The position numbers and the translations under genes were made by a program. Source: Limisphaerales bacterium (GTDB taxonomy: Bacteria; Verrucomicrobiota; Verrucomicrobiia; Limisphaerales; UBA8199). Taken from it: 5,831 nucleotides of DNA. Position 1 is the stretch's first letter. Every line of letters starts with the position of its first letter. The notes beneath the pieces were generated by a model. That model saw nothing but the letters and a program-made list of their open reading frames with translations, had not been told where the DNA came from and did no database searches. The stretch spans positions 1-5,831 of the forward strand of contig JANXQE010000517.1 in the NCBI GenBank assembly GCA_025356925.1, given 5' to 3'. Positions 1 through 5,831 of this stretch are shown piece by piece.

Positions 1-38
1 GTGAGCCCGAAAAAACCGCTTTCGATCGACCGGTTCAT

Positions 39-1397
39 GTGGTAGGTTTTACCAAAGAACGAAGCGCAAGCGAGCCAGATCGACACCGAGATTTGAAAGC
101 ACTGATCGAGACAAGAAACCGGAGGACAGAGCGCGTATTTCTTGTTGGAGTGGAACTCAAAACCCGGAATGGGTGGGAGACACACGATTCGTTGGAGGAG
201 CTTTCCGAATTAGCCGCCACTGCGGGAGGGGAAGTCATCGGCGACGGCGTCCAGAAGCTGGCTGCGCCCTGTGCCAGCACTTTCATTGGAAAAGGCAAGG
301 CGGACGAGTTTGCGCTTCAGTGCCGCCGGGCCGACGTGGACACGGTCATTTTTGATGACGAGCTCTCGCCGGCGCAAAGCCGGAACTTAGAGAAGGTCTT
401 CAATTGTAAAGTCCTGGATCGCACATCGCTGATCCTGGACATTTTCGCCCAGCGCGCCCGGACGCGGGAAGGCAAACTGCAGATCGAACTGGCGCAGTTG
501 CAGCATTTATTGCCGCGGCTCACCCGTTACTGGGGACACTTGTCGCGGCAGAAAGGCGGCATCGGCATGCGGGGGGGTGAAGGCGAAACCCAGTTGGAAA
601 CCGACCGCCGCCGGGTCCAGGACCGAATTGCGCGGATCGAACGCGAACTGCAGATTGTTCGGCGCCAGCGCTTGACCCAGCGTCAGGGGCGCCAGCGCAA
701 CCATTGGGCGCTGGCTTCCATCGTCGGTTACACCAACGCGGGTAAATCAACTCTCCTCAACACCTTGACCGGGGCCGGCGTTTTGGCTGAGGACAAGTTG
801 TTCGCCACCTTGGACCCGACCACCCGTCGATTGCGGCTCCCGACCAACCAAAACGTGCTGCTGACCGACACCGTGGGATTCATCCGCAAGCTGCCTCACA
901 GTCTGGTCGAAGCCTTTAAGGCCACGCTTGAAGAGGTGGTGCAGGCTGATCTCTTGCTGCACGTCGTCGACGTCAGCCATCCGCAGGCCCTCGAGCAGAT
1001 CCGCTCTGTCGATGCGGTCCTAAAAGAAATTGGCGCCGAAGGCAAACCGACCTTGATGGTGTTTAATAAAGTAGACCGGCTCAATGGCAACCAGGGCTTG
1101 CTCAGCGGACTTGTCGAGCGGCACCCGACCGGGGTGGTCATCTCGGCTGTCACCGGCGAAGGCATTCCCGCGCTACTGGGCGAGTTGGGCAGCCAATTGC
1201 GGCCGATTCGGGAATTCCTCGAGCTCTCAGTTCCGCACGATCAGCCGGGCATCATCGCCCGATTGCATGAAGTCGGGCAGGTAATCGAACGCGATTACGA
1301 GGGCGACACCGCGCGTTTCAAAGCCCGCATTCCACCGCATCTCCACAGCGAATTTGCTCCGTTTTTCGTGCGCGACCTGCAAAGTTCCCCAGCGTAG
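39..1397 (+). CDS. hflX: Ribosome-associated GTPase HflX
   Basis: HflX is a cytosolic GTPase of the TRAFAC class that binds the 50S subunit and, in characterised bacteria, splits stalled or hibernating 70S ribosomes. The 452-residue product has the complete family architecture. An N-terminal HflX domain (about residues 30-165) contains LSPAQSRNLEKVF and DRTSLILDIFAQRARTREGK. A glycine-rich linker follows (QKGGIGMRGGEGETQLETD, 171-189), then a basic helical segment to about 220. The G domain has G1 GYTNAGKST (230-238), G2 around T257 in FATLDPTTR, G3 DTVG (277-280), G4 NKVD (343-346) and G5 SAVTG (369-373). A C-terminal subdomain runs to the end. E. coli HflX has 426 residues, so the difference is mainly at the N-terminus. 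GTG at 39 is taken as start, but the frame is open to the window edge and TTG at 93 would give a more typical N-terminus. No Shine-Dalgarno site settles this. The family call is secure. Confidence 0.96.
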   Translation: MVGFTKERSASEPDRHRDLKALIETRNRRTERVFLVGVELKTRNGWETHDSLEELSELAATAGGEVIGDGVQKLAAPCASTFIGKGKADEFALQCRRADVDTVIFDDELSPAQSRNLEKVFNCKVLDRTSLILDIFAQRARTREGKLQIELAQLQHLLPRLTRYWGHLSRQKGGIGMRGGEGETQLETDRRRVQDRIARIERELQIVRRQRLTQRQGRQRNHWALASIVGYTNAGKSTLLNTLTGAGVLAEDKLFATLDPTTRRLRLPTNQNVLLTDTVGFIRKLPHSLVEAFKATLEEVVQADLLLHVVDVSHPQALEQIRSVDAVLKEIGAEGKPTLMVFNKVDRLNGNQGLLSGLVERHPTGVVISAVTGEGIPALLGELGSQLRPIREFLELSVPHDQPGIIARLHEVGQVIERDYEGDTARFKARIPPHLHSEFAPFFVRDLQSSPA

Positions 1398-1441
1398 TTG
1401 CAGCCCCTGCAGTTCAGCGCCGAAGGTGCGCAATTCCTCAG

Positions 1442-1460
1442 CCCGGCCCAACGGGCCGGG
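1442..1460. terminator. GC-only hairpin downstream of hflX, terminator-like without T-tract
   Basis: CCCGGCCC (1442-1449) and GGGCCGGG (1453-1460) are exact reverse complements separated by a 3-base AAC loop, 44 bases after the hflX stop codon. The stem is entirely G-C and would be very stable in RNA. No T-run follows (the next bases are GTGGCGTCC), so it does not meet the usual criterion for an intrinsic terminator. It could act as a 3'-end stabiliser or transcription pause. It could also be the core of a dispersed intergenic repeat. Confidence 0.4.
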
Positions 1461-1539
1461 GTGGCGTCCGCATCCAGGCCCTGAAGCCCAAACGGGGCGC
1501 GATAACATCAATCCCAAACGTATCGTTCATCGAAGGCGA

Positions 1540-1621
1540 CCGCGATCAATGTGGTGTAGATTATTTAATGTTCTCACATATATTGGTATGTACATTTAGT
1601 TATTGTAATGATTGATCGCGG
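1540..1621. repeat. 11-bp inverted repeat bracketing the AT-rich block before radC
   Basis: CCGCGATCAAT at 1540-1550 and ATTGATCGCGG at 1611-1621 are exact reverse complements with 60 bases between them. The right arm ends 17 bases before the radC ATG. The spacing is too long for a simple hairpin terminator. Paired protein-binding half-sites, a long-range RNA stem around the radC leader, or the edges of a small inserted element are the options. An exact 11-bp match at this distance could still be chance. Confidence 0.45.
1551..1610 (+). promoter_or_regulatory. AT-rich probable promoter region of radC
   Basis: Only 16 of these 60 bases are G or C, in sharp contrast to the GC-rich flanks, and the block ends 28 bases before the radC ATG. 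It contains TATTGGTATG (1581-1590) and TATTGTAATG (1601-1610), which match at 8 of 10 positions and lie 20 bases apart. A looser relative, TATTTAATG, occurs at 1562-1570. Possible -10-like hexamers are TACATT (1591-1596) and TATTGT (1601-1606), each 4 of 6 to TATAAT, but no well-spaced -35 partner is convincing. The call rests on composition and position rather than on a clear sigma-70 match. Confidence 0.4.
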
Positions 1622-1638
1622 CGACTATCCTGGCCCGC

Positions 1639-2346
1639 ATGAGCCAGGGATTGCTGATCAAGGAACTGCCCCAGAGCGAGCGCCCGCGCGAGCGCCTGAT
1701 GGAAAAAGGAGCCGACGCGCTGAAACATTCAGAGCTCATCGCGATTCTCTTGCGGACCGGCACGAAGGGGGTTTCGGCCATCCAGGTGGCCGAGCAAGTG
1801 CTGCGAAAATTCGACTCCCTCGACAGTTTATCGCGGGCGACCATTGCCGAGCTTCGTCAGGTCAAGGGCGTGGGCCGCGATAAAGCCATTGCGCTCAAGA
1901 GCGCCTTCACACTGGCGCGCCGCATGGTCGAGGAGATCCGGCAGGAACCGCCAACGCTCGACACACCCGAGCGCGTCGTCGACCTGCTGCGCGAACGAAA
2001 TCGCGCCTACCAGGTCGAGAACTTCCAGGTCGTCGTGCTCAACACGCGGCGCAAACTCATTCGCGTCGATAATATTTCACAAGGAACACTCGACACCATC
2101 CTGGTGCACCCGCGCGAGGTCTTTAAACCTGCGATCTCGGCCAATGCCGCCGCCATCGTCCTGGCCCATAACCATCCCAGCGGCGACCCGACACCTTCCG
2201 AGGCGGACATCAAAGTGACGCGGGATTTGATTCGCGCGGGTCAGTTATTGAAGATCGAGGTGCTCGATCATGTGATTCTGGGCCGCGCGACCCAGGATCG
2301 GCCAAGGGATTACGTCTCCCTGCGAGAGTTGGGTTATTTTTATTAG
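1639..2346 (+). CDS. radC: RadC family protein, JAMM/MPN domain (UPF0758)
   Basis: RadC proteins are widespread and carry a JAMM metalloprotease-like fold. Their true role is unknown: the E. coli allele that gave the name was later assigned to recG, so a DNA-repair label should be used with care. With the ATG at 1639 the product has 235 residues, normal for the family. It opens with the typical IKELPQSERPRERLMEKGA. A helix-hairpin-helix-like segment, LRQVKGVGRDKAIAL, lies at about 72-86. The metal motif HNHPSGDPTPSEAD is complete, giving ligands H177, H179 and D190, with a conserved glutamate near 127 in VENFQVVVLNT. An in-frame TTG at 1612 would add nine residues that do not look like the family, so ATG 1639 is preferred. 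No Shine-Dalgarno site precedes either start. The gene has its own AT-rich upstream region and is probably transcribed separately from hflX. The 105 bases after it hold no gene. Confidence 0.95.
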   Translation: MSQGLLIKELPQSERPRERLMEKGADALKHSELIAILLRTGTKGVSAIQVAEQVLRKFDSLDSLSRATIAELRQVKGVGRDKAIALKSAFTLARRMVEEIRQEPPTLDTPERVVDLLRERNRAYQVENFQVVVLNTRRKLIRVDNISQGTLDTILVHPREVFKPAISANAAAIVLAHNHPSGDPTPSEADIKVTRDLIRAGQLLKIEVLDHVILGRATQDRPRDYVSLRELGYFY

Positions 2347-2451
2347 GGGTTGAGCCCCGGGAGACGCCGTCAGCACCGGTGCGTACTTCGTCGTTGAACT
2401 TGCCTCACGCGCGGTTAGCATGCACAAATAAACTGTCCCTTCTGGCTGAAA

Positions 2452-4920
2452 GTGACGTGGAAGAATGCAATTCTCCGCGCCACGGCATGGATGGCGTTGC
2501 TGTTTTCGGGCGAACGGATCATCGCCCTGGATCTTCGCGACGCCGTTATCGTCTTTCCTCCCGATCTTGCGCGTGCGGAAAAGAAGGCGGTCCAAATGCT
2601 CGAGGAGGAGGTGGAGAAACGGACGCGAATCCGGTGGCCCGGGGGTACGGATTGGCCGCTGGGCGGCACGGTAATCGTCGTTGGACCGGCTTCCCGGCTC
2701 GAACAATTGGCCGGTCCTGACGCGAGCCGGTTGCCGAAGGAGCAGCCGGCTGGCGCTGAGGGCTACCGAATCTGCATCCGCAAAGCTGGGACCCAATCGA
2801 TCGTCTATGTCCTGGGCAATGATTCGCGGGGGGTATTGTTCGGAGTCGGCAGGCTGTTGAGGGAGTTGCAGATGGCGCGGGACAGTGTGAGCGTGTCGGA
2901 CGCCATTGACGTTGCCACCGCTCCTAAATACTCGGTCCGCGGCCACCAACTCGGCTATCGGCCCAAGTGCAATTCTTACGATGCTTGGGATTTGCCCACC
3001 TGGGAGCAGTACTACCGCGACCTGGCGGTGTTTGGGTGCAATACCATTGAGTTGATTCCGCCTCGCTCGGATGACGAGCCTGATAGCCCGCATTTCCCTC
3101 GACCACCCTTGGAAATGATGATCGGCATGTCGCGTCTGGCGGATGACTACGGCCTGGACGTCTCGGTGTGGTATCCGGCGATGGACCAGGATTACTCCAA
3201 TCCCGCGACCGTGAACTCAGCACTCACGGAGTGGGAAGAGGTCTTTCGCAAGTTACCGCGGCTCGATGTGGTCTTTGTTCCAGGCGGCGATCCGGGCCAT
3301 ACTGAGCCAAAATACTTGCTGGCACTGCTTGAAAAGCAAACACAGAGCCTGCATCGTTTTCATCCAGCAGCACAAATGTGGATCTCGCCGCAGAGCTTCA
3401 ACCAGCCCTGGCTCGACGCATTTGTGGATCTTCTCAAAAAGGACCATCCGGCGTGGCTCTCGGGCGTTGTGTTCGGGCCCCAGGTCCGGGTGAGCCTGCG
3501 CCAACTCCGCCAATTGGTGCCTCCACAATATCCGATTCGCAACTACCCTGATATCACCCATTCACGGCAATGCCAGTTTCCAGTGCCGGACTGGGATGTG
3601 GCGTTTGCGGTGACGGAAGCGCGGGAATGCATCAACCCCCGCCCCGAGGATGACGCTGCCATTTTCCACAGTCTCCAGCCTGATACGGTGGGCTTTGTCA
3701 GCTATTCCGAAGGCTGCAATGACGACGTCAATAAATTCATCTGGAGCGGCCTCGGCTGGGATCCCCAGACACCGCCCATCGAGATTCTGCGGCAGTACAG
3801 CCGGTATTTCATCGGCCAGGGCCACGGCGAAGCCTTTGCCCAAGGGTTGTTGGCGCTCGAACGCGACTGGCGCGGCTCGCTGATGACCAACCATGTCATC
3901 GATGCCACGCTCCACGGTTTCCAATCGCTGGAACGTGGTGCTTCTCCTTTCGAGCTCAGGAATTGGCGTTTTCAACAAGCGCTCTTCCGAGCTTATTACG
4001 ACGCCTACACCCAGCGGCGCCTGGTTTACGAGACCGGCTTGGAGGAGCAGGCGATGAAGGTTCTGCACGAGGCCTCGGTGGTCGGGTCGACCAACGCAAT
4101 GGCGCGCGCCCGGACCATTCTGGACCGCGCGCTGACCGAGCGGGTGGCCGTCGAGCTGCGCGCCCGTATCTTCGAATTAGGAGAGGCGCTATTTCAGAGC
4201 ATTGGGATGCAGTTGAGTGTCGAAAAGTATAAAGCCATCGCCGTGGATCGCGGCGCGAGCCTCGATACGGTTGATTTCCCAATCAACAACCGGCTGTGGC
4301 TCCTGGAGCGGTTCGCGGCCATTCGCCGGCTTGAGCGCGAATCGGACCGGCTTGGCGCGATCCAGGAGATCCTCCAGTGGACCAATCCCGGCCCGGGCGG
4401 GTTCTACGACGATCTGGGCAATCCCGCGCGCCAGCCCCACCTGGTGCGTGACTGTACTTTCAGCGAAGACCCCGGCGCCCTGCGCTCGGCGCGGACCGAT
4501 TTCGAGGAGGATTTAGTCGCTGACGAGCCGGACGAAAAAACCGAGGGCGCCCGCCGCGTTTCCTGGACAGATCACGCGGAGACGCTCTACGATTTTCCCT
4601 TACAGATGCATTACTCTGGCCTCGATCCCGCTGCGCGTTACCGGGTCCGGGTCGTTTACGCCGGCGATAATCCCAAGCGCAAGATCCGCCTGGTGACTGG
4701 GGAGAACCTTGAAGTGCATCCGCTCATCGCCAAGCCGGTCCCATTCAAACCACTGGAGTTTCCTATCCCGCCGGGAGCGACCTGCAAAGGCGAGCTCACC
4801 TTGAAATGGTTTGGTGAGCCCGGCCTCGGCGGCAACGGCCGCGGCTGCCAGGTCTCAGAAGTCTGGTTGCTAAAAGGCCTTGCTTCAGATAGTCCTGGAG
4901 GTGCAGCAACCAAAAACTAA
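2452..4920 (+). CDS. Probable exported glycoside hydrolase-like protein (GH67/GH20-type N-terminal domain)
   Basis: The 822-residue protein starts at GTG 2452; an in-frame TAG at 2416-2418 limits the upstream extension. The N-terminus has K4 and R9 followed by a short hydrophobic stretch (ATAWMALLF), a weak signal peptide or lipid-free export signal; the charged ER at 21-22 makes cleavage uncertain. Residues about 28-155 look like the alpha/beta domain in front of the barrel in GH67 alpha-glucuronidases and GH20 hexosaminidases, with VIVVGPAS (74-81), AEGYRI (102-107) and NDSRGVLFGVGRLLREL (123-139). Residues about 158-480 look like a TIM barrel: NTIELIPP (197-204), DVVFVPGGDPGH (272-283) and GFVSYSEGCNDDVNKFIW (414-431). 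E420, D424/D425 and D280 are the candidate acidic active-site residues. A helical region (about 500-640) and a beta-rich C-terminal domain (about 645-810, starting at GPGGFYDDLGNPARQPHLV) follow. The substrate is not readable; alpha-glucuronidase-type activity is one possibility. The aldolase gene follows after seven bases, suggesting joint expression. Confidence 0.6.
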   Translation: MTWKNAILRATAWMALLFSGERIIALDLRDAVIVFPPDLARAEKKAVQMLEEEVEKRTRIRWPGGTDWPLGGTVIVVGPASRLEQLAGPDASRLPKEQPAGAEGYRICIRKAGTQSIVYVLGNDSRGVLFGVGRLLRELQMARDSVSVSDAIDVATAPKYSVRGHQLGYRPKCNSYDAWDLPTWEQYYRDLAVFGCNTIELIPPRSDDEPDSPHFPRPPLEMMIGMSRLADDYGLDVSVWYPAMDQDYSNPATVNSALTEWEEVFRKLPRLDVVFVPGGDPGHTEPKYLLALLEKQTQSLHRFHPAAQMWISPQSFNQPWLDAFVDLLKKDHPAWLSGVVFGPQVRVSLRQLRQLVPPQYPIRNYPDITHSRQCQFPVPDWDVAFAVTEARECINPRPEDDAAIFHSLQPDTVGFVSYSEGCNDDVNKFIWSGLGWDPQTPPIEILRQYSRYFIGQGHGEAFAQGLLALERDWRGSLMTNHVIDATLHGFQSLERGASPFELRNWRFQQALFRAYYDAYTQRRLVYETGLEEQAMKVLHEASVVGSTNAMARARTILDRALTERVAVELRARIFELGEALFQSIGMQLSVEKYKAIAVDRGASLDTVDFPINNRLWLLERFAAIRRLERESDRLGAIQEILQWTNPGPGGFYDDLGNPARQPHLVRDCTFSEDPGALRSARTDFEEDLVADEPDEKTEGARRVSWTDHAETLYDFPLQMHYSGLDPAARYRVRVVYAGDNPKRKIRLVTGENLEVHPLIAKPVPFKPLEFPIPPGATCKGELTLKWFGEPGLGGNGRGCQVSEVWLLKGLASDSPGGAATKN

Positions 4921-4927
4921 GCAGCTT

Positions 4928-5743
4928 ATGCCACGGAAAATGTCACCCCCCGCAGCGCCCAAATGGCACAACCCGGTGAAACAGAAATTGGCGCGGGGCG
5001 AACCGGTCATTGGCCTGGTCGTCAGCGTTAATAACGTCGAGGTTGCCGCGCACGGCGCGGGTCTGGGCTTCGATTTTTTGTGGATCGAAATGGAGCATTG
5101 CCCGATCACGCTGGACACGCTCCGTAACATGGTTCTCGCGACCCGTGGATTGCCCGCGGTGCCCTTTGCCCGCCCGCCGGTCAACGAGCTCTGGACAGCG
5201 AAACGCGTTTTAGACGCCGGCGTTCTGGGCGTGATTTTCCCCTTCACCCGCACCCCTGACCTGGCCCGTCAAGCGGTGGCTGCCTGCCGCTACCCACCGG
5301 TGGGCCTGCGCGGCTCGGGGGCCGACCTGGCTCAAGCGCGGTGGCCTGCGCCTGAGGGCTATTACGACTTTGCCGACGCGAACATTCTGGTCGTTGCGGT
5401 GGTGGAGGATACGTCCGCCGTTTCCCGCATCGACGAGATCGCGGCCACACCTGGAATCGATGTGCTCTTTATCGGCACGAGCGACCTCTCTTTTTCCCTC
5501 GGCCTGCGCGGCCGCCAGGACGAGCCAAAACTCGACGCGGCGGTCGAAAAGATCGTTGCTGCCGGGAAAAAGCACGGCAAGGTTTTGGGCCGGCCCGCCC
5601 GAACGGTCCAGCAAATCAAGCAGTACCAAAAACAAGGCTTCTTATTCTTTATGACCGGCACGGACCTGGACTTCATGGCGGCTGGAGCGGCGGAGTTGCT
5701 CGGACCTCTCGGTCGAGCAACTCCGCCGCTCCAGCCGCCATGA
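4928..5743 (+). CDS. HpcH/HpaI-family aldolase, 3' end disrupted by fold-back
   Basis: This family holds class II, metal-dependent pyruvate aldolases such as HpaI, GarL (2-dehydro-3-deoxyglucarate) and RhmA (2-keto-3-deoxyrhamnonate). They cleave 2-keto-3-deoxy acids to pyruvate and an aldehyde in the cytoplasm. Counting from ATG 4928, the catalytic set is present: H57 in EMEHCP, R82 in FARPP, D96 in VLDAG, and the metal ligands E160 in VVEDT and D186 in FIGTSDLSFSLG. The motif YPPVGLRG (123-130) is also typical. ATG 4928 lies seven bases after the upstream stop. An in-frame TTG at 4880 would overlap the upstream gene and add 16 unusual residues; a GGAGG at 4897-4901 is 26 bases from the ATG, too far to help. 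Residues 1-262 look genuine. The last nine codons (5714-5740) and the TGA at 5741-5743 lie in the inverted copy of the gene's own sequence, so the true C-terminus is unknown, though family length suggests little is missing. Which acid it cleaves cannot be decided. Confidence 0.9.
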   Translation: MPRKMSPPAAPKWHNPVKQKLARGEPVIGLVVSVNNVEVAAHGAGLGFDFLWIEMEHCPITLDTLRNMVLATRGLPAVPFARPPVNELWTAKRVLDAGVLGVIFPFTRTPDLARQAVAACRYPPVGLRGSGADLAQARWPAPEGYYDFADANILVVAVVEDTSAVSRIDEIAATPGIDVLFIGTSDLSFSLGLRGRQDEPKLDAAVEKIVAAGKKHGKVLGRPARTVQQIKQYQKQGFLFFMTGTDLDFMAAGAAELLGPLGRATPPLQPP

Positions 5744-5831
5744 AGTCCAGGTCCGTGCCGGTCATAAAGAATAAGAAGCCTTGTTTTTGGTACTGCTTGA
5801 TTTGCTGGACCGTTCGGGCGGGCCGGCCCAA
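5585..5831. repeat. Perfect 118-bp inverted repeat (fold-back) at the window end
   Basis: Bases 5585-5702 and 5714-5831 are exact reverse complements over all 118 positions, separated by 11 bases (5703-5713). Within the spacer, ACC (5704-5706) can pair with GGT (5711-5713) around a TCTC loop, leaving G5703 bulged. The right arm runs to the last base, so the real arm may be longer. Both arms are coding sequence of the aldolase gene. Lack of any mismatch, the short spacer and the position at the sequence end point to a fold-back chimera from amplification or to an assembly error. A genuine recent inverted duplication would look the same. Confidence 0.97.
5714..5831 (-). pseudogene. Inverted partial copy of the aldolase 3' region
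   Basis: Read on the minus strand from 5831, this stretch encodes LGRPARTVQQ onward to AAGAAELL, identical to residues 220-258 of the aldolase on the plus strand (numbered from ATG 4928). The copy has no start codon of its own inside the window. By symmetry it runs through the spacer into the plus-strand gene and meets a TGA at 5675-5673. No independent gene is present in 5744-5831. It should be treated as a duplicated or artefactual fragment rather than as a second gene. Confidence 0.8.

Noticed and set aside
1..45. Open 14-codon plus-strand frame ending at TAG 43-45, possibly the tail of an upstream gene overlapping the hflX GTG.
   Set aside because: Too short to identify. The encoded end (SPKKPLSIDRFMW) matches no family I recognise, and frame 3 is also open to the window start, so hflX itself could begin upstream.
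661..698. 11-bp direct repeat GGCGCCAGCGC (661-671 and 688-698) in hflX.
   Set aside because: It encodes the repeated RQR-type basic helix of HflX in frame, so codon choice and protein sequence explain it.
2346..2358. GGGG/CCCC mini-hairpin overlapping the radC stop codon.
   Set aside because: Only four base pairs plus a possible wobble and no T-tract; not a credible terminator.
2373..2382. Perfect 10-bp palindrome GCACCGGTGC in the gap between radC and the glycosidase-like gene.
   Set aside because: Short palindromes of this size occur by chance in GC-rich DNA; no second copy or promoter element is nearby to support an operator.
2245..3093. 282-codon open frame on the minus strand opposite the end of radC and the start of the glycosidase-like gene.
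   Set aside because: It covers parts of two convincing plus-strand genes and the gap between them, has no recognisable motifs, and is rich in R, P and G as expected for antisense of GC-rich coding DNA.
3562..4068. 168-codon minus-strand open frame inside the glycosidase-like gene.
   Set aside because: Entirely antisense to a well-supported domain-encoding region, with no family motif.
1..5831. tRNA, rRNA, CRISPR arrays, insertion sequences, riboswitches.
   Set aside because: No cloverleaf-like sequence, regularly spaced repeats, transposase motifs or recognisable riboswitch core was seen by eye on either strand.

Overview
The window is 5.8 kb of GC-rich bacterial DNA with four protein genes, all on the plus strand: hflX, radC, a large glycoside-hydrolase-like gene and an HpcH/HpaI-family aldolase. 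The high GC content, the frequent GTG/TTG start candidates without clear Shine-Dalgarno sites, and the mix of housekeeping genes with an unusual exported glycosidase-like protein fit a Verrucomicrobiota-type (PVC group) bacterium. This is an overall impression, since no marker rRNA is present.

Layout: 39-1397 encodes HflX, a ribosome-associated GTPase, with all G motifs intact. 1398-1638 is non-coding. Its first part is GC-rich and holds a strong 8-bp hairpin; its second part is a sharply AT-rich 60-bp block bracketed by an exact 11-bp inverted repeat and looks like the promoter region of the next gene. 1639-2346 encodes RadC (JAMM/MPN domain). After a 105-bp gap, 2452-4920 encodes an 822-residue protein with an N-terminal domain like that of GH67/GH20 enzymes, a central probable TIM barrel and a C-terminal beta-rich domain. 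Seven bases after its stop comes a class II pyruvate-type aldolase (4928-5743). The last two genes probably form a unit: the first could release a sugar or uronic acid from a glycan outside the cytoplasm, and the second could cleave a 2-keto-3-deoxy sugar acid to pyruvate plus an aldehyde. The substrate cannot be read from the sequence.

The window ends in a perfect fold-back. Bases 5585-5702 are repeated in inverted orientation at 5714-5831, with 11 bases between the arms and no mismatch, up to the last base. The stop codon of the aldolase gene lies inside the inverted copy, so its last nine codons are antisense of its own upstream sequence. An amplification or assembly artefact at a contig end is the likeliest explanation; a true inverted duplication is possible.

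I found no convincing novel defence, mobile or RNA system. The items most worth a second look are the terminal palindrome, the glycosidase-like/aldolase pair and the bracketed AT-rich block before radC.
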